Positions 57,306 through 64,000 of a DNA stretch of 64,000 bases are shown in pieces. The translations under genes and the position numbers were made by a program. The notes below the pieces were generated by a model that did no database searches, had not been told where the DNA came from, and worked only from the letters and a program-made list of their open reading frames with translations. The stretch is taken from NCBI RefSeq assembly GCF_014858005.1, contig NZ_JACYOT010000001.1:1-64000 (forward strand), read 5' to 3'. Every line of letters begins with the position of its first letter. The first letter of the stretch is position 1. This DNA comes from Propioniciclava soli. GTDB lineage: Bacteria; Actinomycetota; Actinomycetes; Propionibacteriales; Propionibacteriaceae.

Positions 57306-57932
57306 GTGAGAATCGACCTGAAGAATGAGCGCAAGGACCTCTACGCTCCGCCTACCGCCGACTTCGTTGAGGTGGATGTGCCGAGTGTCACCTATCTGGC
57401 TATTGACGGTCACGGCGACCCGAACACCTCCTCCACGTACGCGGACGCCGTCGGCGCGCTCTACACCGCGGGGTACGGCGTCCGGGCCGCGTTCAAGGAG
57501 CGCACGGGGGACGACTTCGTCGTCGGTCCGCTGGAGGCGCTGTGGACGAGCTCGGACCCGGAAACGTTCGTCCGCCAGGAGAAGAGCGCCTGGGACTGGA
57601 CCCTGCTGATTGCCCTGCCTGACGCGGTGAGCAGCGTGGACGCCAACGCCGGGATCACGCACGCAGCCCAGCGAAAGTCCGAGCTACCGGTGGGGGAGGT
57701 GGAGCCGCGGGTCATCGCCGAGGGACGCAGCCTGCAGATCATGCACGTGGGCAGCTACGACGACGAGGGGCCGACCCTGGCGCGGCTGCATCACGAGGTC
57801 ATGCCGGCGCTGGGCGTCACCTGGAACGGGCCGCACCACGAGATCTACCTCTCCGACCCCCGCCGCGTCGCGCCCGAGAAGCTGCGCACCGTCCTGAGGC
57901 AACCAGTCATCGATGCGGTGGCGCCAGAGTGA
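57306..57932 (+). CDS. GyrI-like small-molecule-binding protein
   Basis: This 208-residue protein is of the GyrI-like/SRPBCC-unrelated AraC-effector type. PTADFVEVDVPSVTYLAIDG is the family's N-terminal strand with the Gly-Asp-Pro loop (GHGDPN), and YLSDPRRVAPEKLRTVLRQP is its usual C-terminal signature. The GTG at 57306 follows a CTGAGGAG site. Such proteins bind or hydrolyse small ligands; substrate unknown. Monocistronic, convergent with the aldehyde dehydrogenase gene 33 bp away. Confidence 0.85.
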   Translation: MRIDLKNERKDLYAPPTADFVEVDVPSVTYLAIDGHGDPNTSSTYADAVGALYTAGYGVRAAFKERTGDDFVVGPLEALWTSSDPETFVRQEKSAWDWTLLIALPDAVSSVDANAGITHAAQRKSELPVGEVEPRVIAEGRSLQIMHVGSYDDEGPTLARLHHEVMPALGVTWNGPHHEIYLSDPRRVAPEKLRTVLRQPVIDAVAPE

Positions 57933-57964
57933 CGCAAGCGCTGTCGGTGCCGGGTGATCACGCC

Positions 57965-59449
57965 TCAGTTACGGGATGACACCGCGGGGTGGTGAGGGTC
58001 GGGGAGGGCGACGTAGACCTCCTCGGTGAACTCATCCAGACCGTGATCGCCTCCTTCGCGGCCGAGACCGGAGTGCTTCACACCGCCGAACGGCGCGGCG
58101 GCATTCGAGATGAGCCCCGTGTTGGCGCCAATCATGCCGACCTCGAGACTTTCGCTGAGCCGCAGGATCCGGTCGAGGTCGCGGGTGAACACGTAGCCGG
58201 CGAGGCCGATGGGGGTGTCGTTGGCCAGCTCGATGGCCTCCGCCTCGGTCGTGAACGTCGTGATCGGTGCGACGGGGCCGAAGATTTCCTCGCTCAAGAT
58301 CTCGGCGTCGTGGGAGACCCCGGTGAGCACGGTGGGTGGGTAGAACCAGCCCGGCCCCTCCAGCGGTTCGCCGCCGGTGACCACCCGGGCGCCGTCCGCG
58401 ACCGCGCGCGTCACGAGCGCGTGCACCCCGTCGCTAGCGGTTTCCGTGATCAGGGGCCCCACGTCCACGCCGGCGTCCAACCCGTCACCCAGGCGCTGGT
58501 TCGAGAATCGTTCGGCGAGGCCGGCGGCGAAGGCGTCCGCGACGTCCGCGTGCACGATGAACCGGTTGGCCGCGGTGCAGGCCTCACCCATGTTGCGGAG
58601 CTTGGCGGCCAGGGCTCCCTCGACGGCGACGTCCAGGTCCGCGTCCTCGAACACCAGCAGCGGTGCGTTACCGCCGAGCTCCATTGAGCACTTCAGCACG
58701 TTGTCAGCGGCCTGTCGGAGCAGTTGCTGGCCCACCGCAGTCGAGCCGGTGAACGACAGTTTGCGCAGCCGCGGGTCGGCGATGATCGCGTCGGTCACGT
58801 CGTGGCGGGAGCTGGTGATGACGTTGACCACGCCGTCCGGGACGCCGGCGTCGCTCAGGATCTTCACGAACAGCAGCGAGGTCAGCGGGGTGAGGGACGC
58901 CGGCCGCAGCACCACGGTGCACCCGGACGCCAGGGCCGGGGCCACCTTGCGCGTCGCCATGGCGAGCGGGAAGTTCCATGGGGTGATGAGCAGGCAGGGC
59001 CCCACCGGACGCCTGACCACCAGCTGGCGCAACGACCCCTCGGGCGAGGGCCGATAGGACCCGCTGATGTGCGCCGCCTGCTCGGAGAACCAGCGCAGGA
59101 ATTCAGCGCCGTATGTGACCTCCCCTTTGGCTTGGGCGAGCGGTTTGCCCATCTCCAGCGTCATGACGGTGGCGAGGTCGTCGGCGCGGGCGGTCACCAG
59201 GTCGAACGCACGCCTCAGTATCTCGGCCCGCTCGCGCGGCGGCGTCCGGGCCCATGCGGATGCTGCCGCGGCGGCCGCCTCCAGGGCGGCGAGGCCGTCG
59301 TCGACGCCGCCATCCGCGACGTGGGCGATGGTCTCGCCCGTGGCCGGGTTGTCGACGGCGATGGTGCCGCGCGCGCCGTCGCGCCACGTGCCGCCGATGA
59401 AGAGGCCCGAGGGCAGGTCGGCGGGCAGCACGGGCGGACGCGGGCTCAT
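57965..59449 (-). CDS. NAD(P)-dependent aldehyde dehydrogenase (succinate-semialdehyde type)
   Basis: This 494-residue ALDH has the GITPWNFPLAM-like TPWNFPLAMATRK segment, glycine-rich SFTGSTAVGQQLL, catalytic Glu in MELGGNAPLLVF and catalytic Cys in NMGEACTAANRF, and ends HSGLGREGGDHGLDEFTEEV. It is nearest in pattern to GabD-type succinate-semialdehyde dehydrogenases. The usual KPA motif reads RPASLTP, with Arg replacing the conserved Lys that contacts the cofactor. The start overlaps the stop of the TfoX-like gene (ATGA), so the two form an operon. Substrate inferred. Confidence 0.88.
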   Translation of the reverse strand: MSPRPPVLPADLPSGLFIGGTWRDGARGTIAVDNPATGETIAHVADGGVDDGLAALEAAAAAASAWARTPPRERAEILRRAFDLVTARADDLATVMTLEMGKPLAQAKGEVTYGAEFLRWFSEQAAHISGSYRPSPEGSLRQLVVRRPVGPCLLITPWNFPLAMATRKVAPALASGCTVVLRPASLTPLTSLLFVKILSDAGVPDGVVNVITSSRHDVTDAIIADPRLRKLSFTGSTAVGQQLLRQAADNVLKCSMELGGNAPLLVFEDADLDVAVEGALAAKLRNMGEACTAANRFIVHADVADAFAAGLAERFSNQRLGDGLDAGVDVGPLITETASDGVHALVTRAVADGARVVTGGEPLEGPGWFYPPTVLTGVSHDAEILSEEIFGPVAPITTFTTEAEAIELANDTPIGLAGYVFTRDLDRILRLSESLEVGMIGANTGLISNAAAPFGGVKHSGLGREGGDHGLDEFTEEVYVALPDPHHPAVSSRN

Positions 59450-59781
59450 GCGGCGCCGTCCCGATGGTCGAGGGCGATCTCGATCCACCCATGGAGGTCG
59501 GCGTCCCGGGCCACACCGTCGGCATCAATCCGCAGCCAGCCCGGCCCCATGGGCTGTTCGGACGCCCCCATCACCGCCGGGTGCGCACCGGGCCGGGTGA
59601 GGAGTTCCTCGTGCCGCTCGGGATCAATGCGGACGAGCAGGTCCCCGTCGCTCCCGACCGAGACGACCATGGCCTCGTCGACCATGAAGGCGCGGCCGCC
59701 GAACATGGACACCTCCCGGACGCTGCGCTCCGCCGGCAGCGCGGCGCGCACCCGGGCGCAGAGATCATCGCGTGGGCTCAT
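59446..59781 (-). CDS. TfoX/Sxy N-terminal-domain protein
   Basis: This 111-residue protein has VSMFGGRAFMVDEAMVVSVG and DLLVRIDPERHEELL, the TfoX N-terminal fold. In gammaproteobacteria TfoX activates competence, but stand-alone actinobacterial copies have unknown roles. It begins at ATG 59781 and overlaps the aldehyde dehydrogenase gene. No DNA-binding residues can be pointed to. Confidence 0.85.
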   Translation of the reverse strand: MSPRDDLCARVRAALPAERSVREVSMFGGRAFMVDEAMVVSVGSDGDLLVRIDPERHEELLTRPGAHPAVMGASEQPMGPGWLRIDADGVARDADLHGWIEIALDHRDGAA

Positions 59782-59888
59782 GGCTCAACGCTAGGGCGTC
59801 ACGGGCAGTGAGCGGGGGTAATCGGCGGCTGTGCCGAGAGCACAGGGGGAGGCGTCTGACCTCCATCAGTGCCCTGCGCCCACTAGGG

Positions 59889-60446
59889 TCAGCGGGCGGC
59901 GTCCGGCACCGAGAGGGGCACCTCGGCGTCCGGCTCGTGGGTGAACCGGTTGCGCAGGTCGCGGCGGCACAGCTCCATGATCCAGAGCCACACGACGTGG
60001 CCGAACAGCTCGGAGAAGTGCTCCTCAAAGGGCTGGTCCCAGGGCGCGGGCACCGTCCCGAAGGCAGGCATGATCACGATGTGGAAGGCGACGTAGACGA
60101 CGAAACCGAACACGGCGCCCTGCCACAGCTTGATCTGCGGCCACTTCTCGGCGACGACCGCGTAGAACACCATCACGCCGATCGAGAAGGCGAAGTGCAC
60201 GATGAAGCTGATGATCGGCAGCTCGTTGCCGGAGTAGGTGTAGGTGAGGTGCGTGATGTCGAAGGGGACGCCGAGCTGCTCGAGCAACTGCTGGGGAGGA
60301 TTGGTGGCGTTGCGCTCGGGGGTGCGCGGCGGGAACGGGACTTCCCAGCCGAACTTCACGATCGCGCCGATCGCACCGGCGATGACGCCGACGAGGGCTG
60401 CGGTCGCGTAGCGGCGGCGGGCGGGATCGGTGACCTGCAGAGCCAT
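59889..60446 (-). CDS. YagU-family inner-membrane protein (DUF1440)
   Basis: This 185-residue membrane protein has segments RRYATAALVGVIAGAIGAIV, SFIVHFAFSIGVMVFYAVVA, WQGAVFGFVVYVAFHIVIMP and HVVWLWIMELCRRDLRNRF, matching YagU, which E. coli needs for survival at low pH. The ATG at 60446 was chosen with GGAAGAGG just upstream; the longer open frame is not supported. Only about 105 bp lie between it and the TfoX-like gene, with no overlap. Confidence 0.85.
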   Translation of the reverse strand: MALQVTDPARRRYATAALVGVIAGAIGAIVKFGWEVPFPPRTPERNATNPPQQLLEQLGVPFDITHLTYTYSGNELPIISFIVHFAFSIGVMVFYAVVAEKWPQIKLWQGAVFGFVVYVAFHIVIMPAFGTVPAPWDQPFEEHFSELFGHVVWLWIMELCRRDLRNRFTHEPDAEVPLSVPDAAR

Positions 60447-60608
60447 GGGAACCTCTTCCGAAGCTGGGTGGGGTGCGAGGGCAGTCCATCTGTAGCGAGC
60501 CCCTGGAGCGCACGTCAATGGCCCTGGACGTCCGTGCTTGTGGCGCGATGGTTGAGTGTCGAGGGTTGGGACGCGGTGCCCTGAGGCCACGGTACGGGAT
60601 CGCGACCA

Positions 60609-60629
60609 GCTCGCGACCTGCTCGCGAGC
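60609..60629 (-). terminator. Candidate terminator of the secreted nuclease gene
   Basis: Perfect arms GCTCGCGA and TCGCGAGC separated by CCTGC lie about 62 bp beyond the stop at 60691. No T-tract follows on the minus strand. Nothing else was recognised between 60,447 and 60,690. Confidence 0.45.
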
Positions 60630-60690
60630 CGCGAAAAACCAGCGCTGAGTGACCACGCCGCCATCTAGGCGCGCTTGTCGCCCACGGCTC

Positions 60691-61791
60691 TCAGCAGGGC
60701 TTCCACGTCTTGCCGCCGGGTGCGTAACAGCGAGGCCCGGTGTAACCCAGGTACGGGTTCGAGCTCTCCTTCTTCGACGTGGCTGTTGTCTTGTTCGAGG
60801 ACGCCTTGGTGGTCGTGCGCTTGGTGGAGGGCTTTGCTGCGGCCGCACGCTGCTGACGGGCCACCTCGGCCTGACGGGCTTCCTCGGCGAGGCGTGCTTC
60901 CTCCGCGAGGCGGGCTTCCTCGGCGAGGCGGGCTTCCTCCGCGAGGCGTGCTTCCTCGGCCAGACGTGCCTCCTCGGCGAGGCGCACCTCCTCGGCCTTG
61001 CGCAGCTCGCTCTCCTTGAGGCGGGTGAAGTCTTGCTCGCGCCTCTCCTTGCGCTTCTCGGCATCGGTCAGGGCGCTGGCCAGCTTCTCCCGGTGCGCGG
61101 CGGTCTCACTCGCATAGATCGCGTGCAGCAGTGCATGCTTGCCCGTCTCGACGCCGATCAGCCGCTGCTCCAGCGCTTCACCCGCGAGGATGCCGCTGGT
61201 GAGCGCGGAGATGTTCGCCGTGGCGGCAGCGGAATCGGTGGGGGTCTGCGTGCCCAGCTGGGCCAACGTCTCGACCGCCTGCTGCACCTGGGCCGGAAGC
61301 GTGCACGTGACCCCGTCGTCATAGAGACCGAAATTGTCGCGTTGGGCGGCGCGCTGGGCTTCCGCGACCTCGTCGTAGTACCGCGCGTTGGGCTCGTAGA
61401 GCACCGCGGCCCCGAGGCCGCGTCGCGCGATCTCTGCGTTGACCAGGCTTTCCGATTCGAAGACTGCTGCCAGGGTTCGCCCGTAGCGATCGGTGCGCTC
61501 CTCGTCGTACTTCAGGCGAACGCGGGTGCCCGGTGGGAGCCTGTCGGTCAGGAACGCGGACGCCTCCGGCCCCAGGCATTCAACGGGTCGCTGGGGATCC
61601 TTGGTCTCGGGGGCGTCGACGTTCAGCAGCCGGATCGTCTGGTCGTGGCCGGCGACCGTGGCCACGAGGGTGTCTCCGTCGATGACCCGGACGACTGTCG
61701 CAAACGACTCTGCCTGGGCCAGGAGCAGGCTGGGAAGGGCGACGGTGGTCACCACCAGCCCCCCCACCACGGCCATTGTGGTCTTGCTCAC
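60691..61791 (-). CDS. Secreted thermonuclease-family protein with repeat coiled coil
   Basis: This 366-residue protein starts at GTG 61791 behind AGGAGACC. A signal peptide (about 1-27, AVVGGLVVTTVALPSLLLAQ) precedes a staphylococcal-nuclease domain, residues about 30-165, with VVRVIDGDTLVATV, RLLNVDAPET, RLKYDEERTDRYGRTLAAVF and the GLGAAVLYEPNARYYDE block; the catalytic Asp, Arg and Glu are in place. Residues about 250-315 hold six RLAEEA repeats forming a charged coiled coil, then a Lys/Thr-rich linker and a C-terminal GYTGPRCYAPGGKTWKPC that may form a disulfide. Probably an extracellular or wall-linked nuclease. Confidence 0.88.
   Translation of the reverse strand: MSKTTMAVVGGLVVTTVALPSLLLAQAESFATVVRVIDGDTLVATVAGHDQTIRLLNVDAPETKDPQRPVECLGPEASAFLTDRLPPGTRVRLKYDEERTDRYGRTLAAVFESESLVNAEIARRGLGAAVLYEPNARYYDEVAEAQRAAQRDNFGLYDDGVTCTLPAQVQQAVETLAQLGTQTPTDSAAATANISALTSGILAGEALEQRLIGVETGKHALLHAIYASETAAHREKLASALTDAEKRKERREQDFTRLKESELRKAEEVRLAEEARLAEEARLAEEARLAEEARLAEEARLAEEARQAEVARQQRAAAAKPSTKRTTTKASSNKTTATSKKESSNPYLGYTGPRCYAPGGKTWKPC
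60878..60985 (-). repeat. Six tandem 18-bp repeats inside the nuclease gene
   Basis: Six units of 18 bp (GCTTCCTCGGCGAGGCG-type on the plus strand) encode the RLAEEA hexapeptide array. Units alternate between CTCGGC and CTCCGC variants, which suggests duplication in 36-bp steps. The array could change length by slippage while keeping frame. Confidence 0.9.
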
Positions 61792-62105
61792 AGGTCTCCT
61801 TCGTCTCAACCGGGTTGTCGCGGTCAGCGCAGTATTCGAGATGAGCAGATGAGTGCGTCACCCTGCACGCCGGGCCCGGACAACACCATGCCGACGCCGC
61901 TGATCAGCGGCTCGGTGATGATATCTATCACAGACCGTGGTGGGTTCGCTGAGCACGGCGGTCCCCCCGAGTCTTCGTAACGCGATGAATTGCAGACTGC
62001 AAGACGGCGATCACACCAGGAGGGGCTTGCCTCGCGCTGGGGCCGATCATCCCCGCTCCGTGAGGATCAGGTGTGCATGGATGGGCGTCCCGCTCCAGGG
62101 AGATC
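61792..62105. other. Gene-free stretch with the promoter of the nuclease gene
   Basis: No gene was recognised in these 314 bp. The AT-richer part near 61,915-61,935 (contains GATGATATCTATCAC) could hold a promoter for the nuclease gene. The rest is unremarkable. Confidence 0.4.
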
Positions 62106-62912
62106 TCAGGACGTCACGCGCTCGATGATCGCGGACGCGACGGCGTCCGGCTCGTTCTGGGGCAGCCAGTGGGTGGCGTCCAACTCGACGAACCGGTAGT
62201 CAGCGGCGACGAAGTCGCGGGTCTTCTCTGCGGCGACACGGTCCAGGTAGGGGTCTCCGTTGCCCCACACGTACGTGGTGGGGACGCGGACGATCAGGTC
62301 GGTGGCGGGCTGCGACAGGGGGATCGCCCGGTACCAGTTCATCGGTCCGGTCAGGCGCCCGGGGTCGGCGTAGCGCTCGGCGTACCGGCGGGCGTCCTCG
62401 GCGTTGAGCCCGGACGCGGTCAGCGTCCGCTCCAGGGCGGGCGCACCCGCGCGCTCCGGCAGCCAGGGGAGCTGGAAGAACCCCATGTACCAACTCCGCA
62501 GCGCCTGCTTCGAGTGAGGAATCGCCCACATCGCGGCCGAGGGGTGCGGCGTGGCCAGCACCACCAGCGACGCGACGCGCTGCGGGTGGCGGGTGGCGAG
62601 ATCCCAGGCGACGCCGCCGCCCCAGTCGTGCCCGACGACGTGGGCGCGCTCGATGCCGGCGGCGTCCAGCAGGGCCAGCACATCGCCGGAGAGCTTGTCG
62701 AGGGTGTAGTCGCCGCGACGTTTCGGCATGGCCCCGGGGGAGTAACCGCGCTGCTCGGGCGCGAGCGTGCGCAGCCCGGCATCGTGGAGCAACGGCGCGA
62801 CGCGCTGCCAGCTCTGGGCGTCCTCGGGGAAGCCGTGCAGCAGCACGACCGGGTCGCCGGCGCCGGCGTCCGTGTAGTCGAAGGTGAGTCCGTCATGGGT
62901 GTAGGTCGGCAC
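62106..62912 (-). CDS. Alpha/beta hydrolase (epoxide-hydrolase-like)
   Basis: This 268-residue alpha/beta hydrolase has the oxyanion HGFPE motif, nucleophile elbow VVGHDWGGGVAWDL with Asp, and catalytic His in LDATHWLPQNEP. The Asp nucleophile and WGG pattern point to epoxide hydrolases or haloalkane dehalogenases, the former being closer. A cap domain lies between residues about 130 and 195. The substrate is unknown. It is divergent from the flavin monooxygenase gene, with 75 bp shared promoter DNA. Confidence 0.88.
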   Translation of the reverse strand: MPTYTHDGLTFDYTDAGAGDPVVLLHGFPEDAQSWQRVAPLLHDAGLRTLAPEQRGYSPGAMPKRRGDYTLDKLSGDVLALLDAAGIERAHVVGHDWGGGVAWDLATRHPQRVASLVVLATPHPSAAMWAIPHSKQALRSWYMGFFQLPWLPERAGAPALERTLTASGLNAEDARRYAERYADPGRLTGPMNWYRAIPLSQPATDLIVRVPTTYVWGNGDPYLDRVAAEKTRDFVAADYRFVELDATHWLPQNEPDAVASAIIERVTS

Positions 62913-62987
62913 GACCCCACGCTAACCGACGCGGCGAGGCGCGGATACTCCATGGAATATCGGCGGCAGCGTGGGTGCTGAGGGCGC

Positions 62988-64000
62988 ATGAAGAACATCG
63001 GCTTCCTGTCGTTCGGGCACTGGTCGCCCTCGCCGCACTCGGCGGTGCGATCGGCGTCCGACGTGCTGCTCCAGTCGATCGACCTGGCCGTCGCCGCTGA
63101 GGAGATCGGAGCGGACGGAGCGTACTTCCGCGTGCACCACTTCGCGCGGCAGCTGGCCTCGCCGTTCCCGCTGCTGGCGGCGATCGGCGCGAAGACGAGC
63201 CGCATCGAGATCGGCACCGGCGTGATCGACATGCGTTACGAGAACCCGCTCTACATGGCCGAGGACGCCGGCGCGGCCGACCTGATCGCCGGCGGACGCC
63301 TCCAGCTCGGCGTGAGCCGTGGTTCGCCCGAGCAGGTCGTCGACGGGTACTCGTACTTTGGGCACACGCCCGAGGACGGCGACCACGCCCGCATGGCCCG
63401 CGAGCACACCCAGGTGCTGCTCGACGTGCTCAAGGGTGAGGGGTTCGCCGAGCCGAACCCGCGTCCGATGTTCCCCAACCCGCCCGGGTTGCTGCGCATC
63501 GAGCCGCACTCGCCGGGCCTGCGCGACCGCATCTGGTGGGGTGCCGGCTCGCGCGCCACCGCCGAGTGGGCGGCCGAGCAGGGCATGAACCTGATGAGTT
63601 CGACCCTGCTCACCGAGGACACCGGCGTGCCCTTCCACGAACTGCAGGCCGAGCAGATTCAGCGGTTCCGCGACGCGTGGGCCGCGGCGGGTCACACCAG
63701 GACGCCGCGTGTCTCGGTGAGCCGGAGCATCTTCCCGATCGTCAACGAGACCGATCGGGCGTACTTCGGCCTGGAATCGCGCAGCCAGGACCAGGTGGGA
63801 CGCCTCGAGGGCGGCCTTGCCCGCTTCGGCAAGACGTACGCGGACGAGCCTGATCGCCTCGCGGCCGCGCTGGCGCAGGACACCGCGATCGCCGCCGCAG
63901 ACACCCTGCTGTTGACCGTGCCCAACCAGTTGGGCGTCGACTACTGCGCGCACGTGATCGAGTCGCTGCTCACCCATGTCGCTCCCGAGCTGGGGTGGCG
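62988..64000 (+). CDS. Luciferase-like flavin monooxygenase (LLM class), cut by the window end
   Basis: The frame begins at ATG 62988 (MKNIGFLSFGHWSPSPHSAV) and stays open to the last base, giving 337 residues without a stop. HHFARQLASPFPLLAAIGAK, RIEIGTGVIDMRYENPLYMA and GRLQLGVSRGSPEQVVDGYS are typical of the bacterial luciferase-like superfamily, which uses FMN or F420. The end, HVIESLLTHVAPELGWR, is close to the family C-terminus, so only a few residues are missing. The large opposite-strand frame over this gene is shadow. Confidence 0.88.
   Translation, partial: MKNIGFLSFGHWSPSPHSAVRSASDVLLQSIDLAVAAEEIGADGAYFRVHHFARQLASPFPLLAAIGAKTSRIEIGTGVIDMRYENPLYMAEDAGAADLIAGGRLQLGVSRGSPEQVVDGYSYFGHTPEDGDHARMAREHTQVLLDVLKGEGFAEPNPRPMFPNPPGLLRIEPHSPGLRDRIWWGAGSRATAEWAAEQGMNLMSSTLLTEDTGVPFHELQAEQIQRFRDAWAAAGHTRTPRVSVSRSIFPIVNETDRAYFGLESRSQDQVGRLEGGLARFGKTYADEPDRLAAALAQDTAIAAADTLLLTVPNQLGVDYCAHVIESLLTHVAPELGW

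Noticed and set aside
60878-60985. Regular repeats considered as a CRISPR array
   Set aside because: The units are contiguous 18-bp repeats without spacers and encode a hexapeptide array in frame.
62922-63977. Minus-strand reading frame of about 350 codons
   Set aside because: It lies opposite the luciferase-like monooxygenase gene, whose motifs are clear; the opposite frame is Arg/Gly/Val-rich shadow.

Overview
The window is high-GC DNA of an actinobacterium, most likely in or near the Propionibacteriaceae. The evidence is GTG/TTG starts, tightly overlapping operons (ATGA/GTGA junctions), an SCO6880-type conjugation module, leaderless-type promoters and a GlpABC anaerobic glycerol-3-phosphate dehydrogenase. 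No rRNA, complete tRNA or CRISPR array was seen. All functions were read from the sequence by eye.

Positions 1-12,300 look like ordinary chromosome. After the 3' end of a DinB-like gene comes a minus-strand operon (7,238 down to 274): a PRD/EIIA regulator, GutM, the three glucitol/sorbitol-type PTS proteins, a divergent HPr, an AraM-like glycerol-1-phosphate dehydrogenase and an AraL-like HAD phosphatase. There is no SrlD, so the imported polyol and its dehydrogenase are uncertain. Divergently, glpA-glpB-glpC and a second HAD phosphatase form a plus-strand operon.

Positions 12,300-14,330 are debris: the tail of a DUF4143 ATPase, a transposase-like tail, and noncoding DNA with hairpins and G-rich repeats.

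Positions 14,330 to about 54,636 are an integrative and conjugative element (ICE). It holds a regulator-like gene split by a frameshift; a mating-pair operon (ATPase, membrane proteins, VirB6-like, SCO6880-like, VirB4-like, peptidoglycan hydrolase); a second operon with ArdC antirestriction protein, a zinc-motif protein and the VirD4/TraG coupling protein; a giant MobF relaxase-helicase-primase; small accessory genes; and excisionase plus tyrosine integrase at the right end. Five copies of one roughly 40-bp box precede five of its transcription units, which suggests one regulon controlling transfer and excision. Two defence cargos are inserted: (i) 28.8-33.8 kb, a three-gene ABC-ATPase/nuclease set resembling ABC-three-component or Lamassu systems; (ii) 43.3-52.6 kb, a type I restriction-modification operon with an embedded AbiEi-like repressor, a RadC protein, and a DUF262-DUF1524-alkyltransferase-like-DUF4268 fusion that looks like a modification-dependent nuclease. 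The right junction carries the 3' end of a tRNA-Ile-like gene followed by a terminator, so it is probably attR. No attL was found.

Positions 54,640-57,300 hold small accessory genes: a truncated HTH protein, a MazEF pair with palindromic operators, a paralogue of an ICE gene, and a decayed antitoxin. From 57,300 to the end the genes look chromosomal: GyrI-like protein, aldehyde dehydrogenase, TfoX-like, YagU-like, secreted nuclease with a repeat coiled coil, alpha/beta hydrolase and a luciferase-like monooxygenase cut by the window edge.
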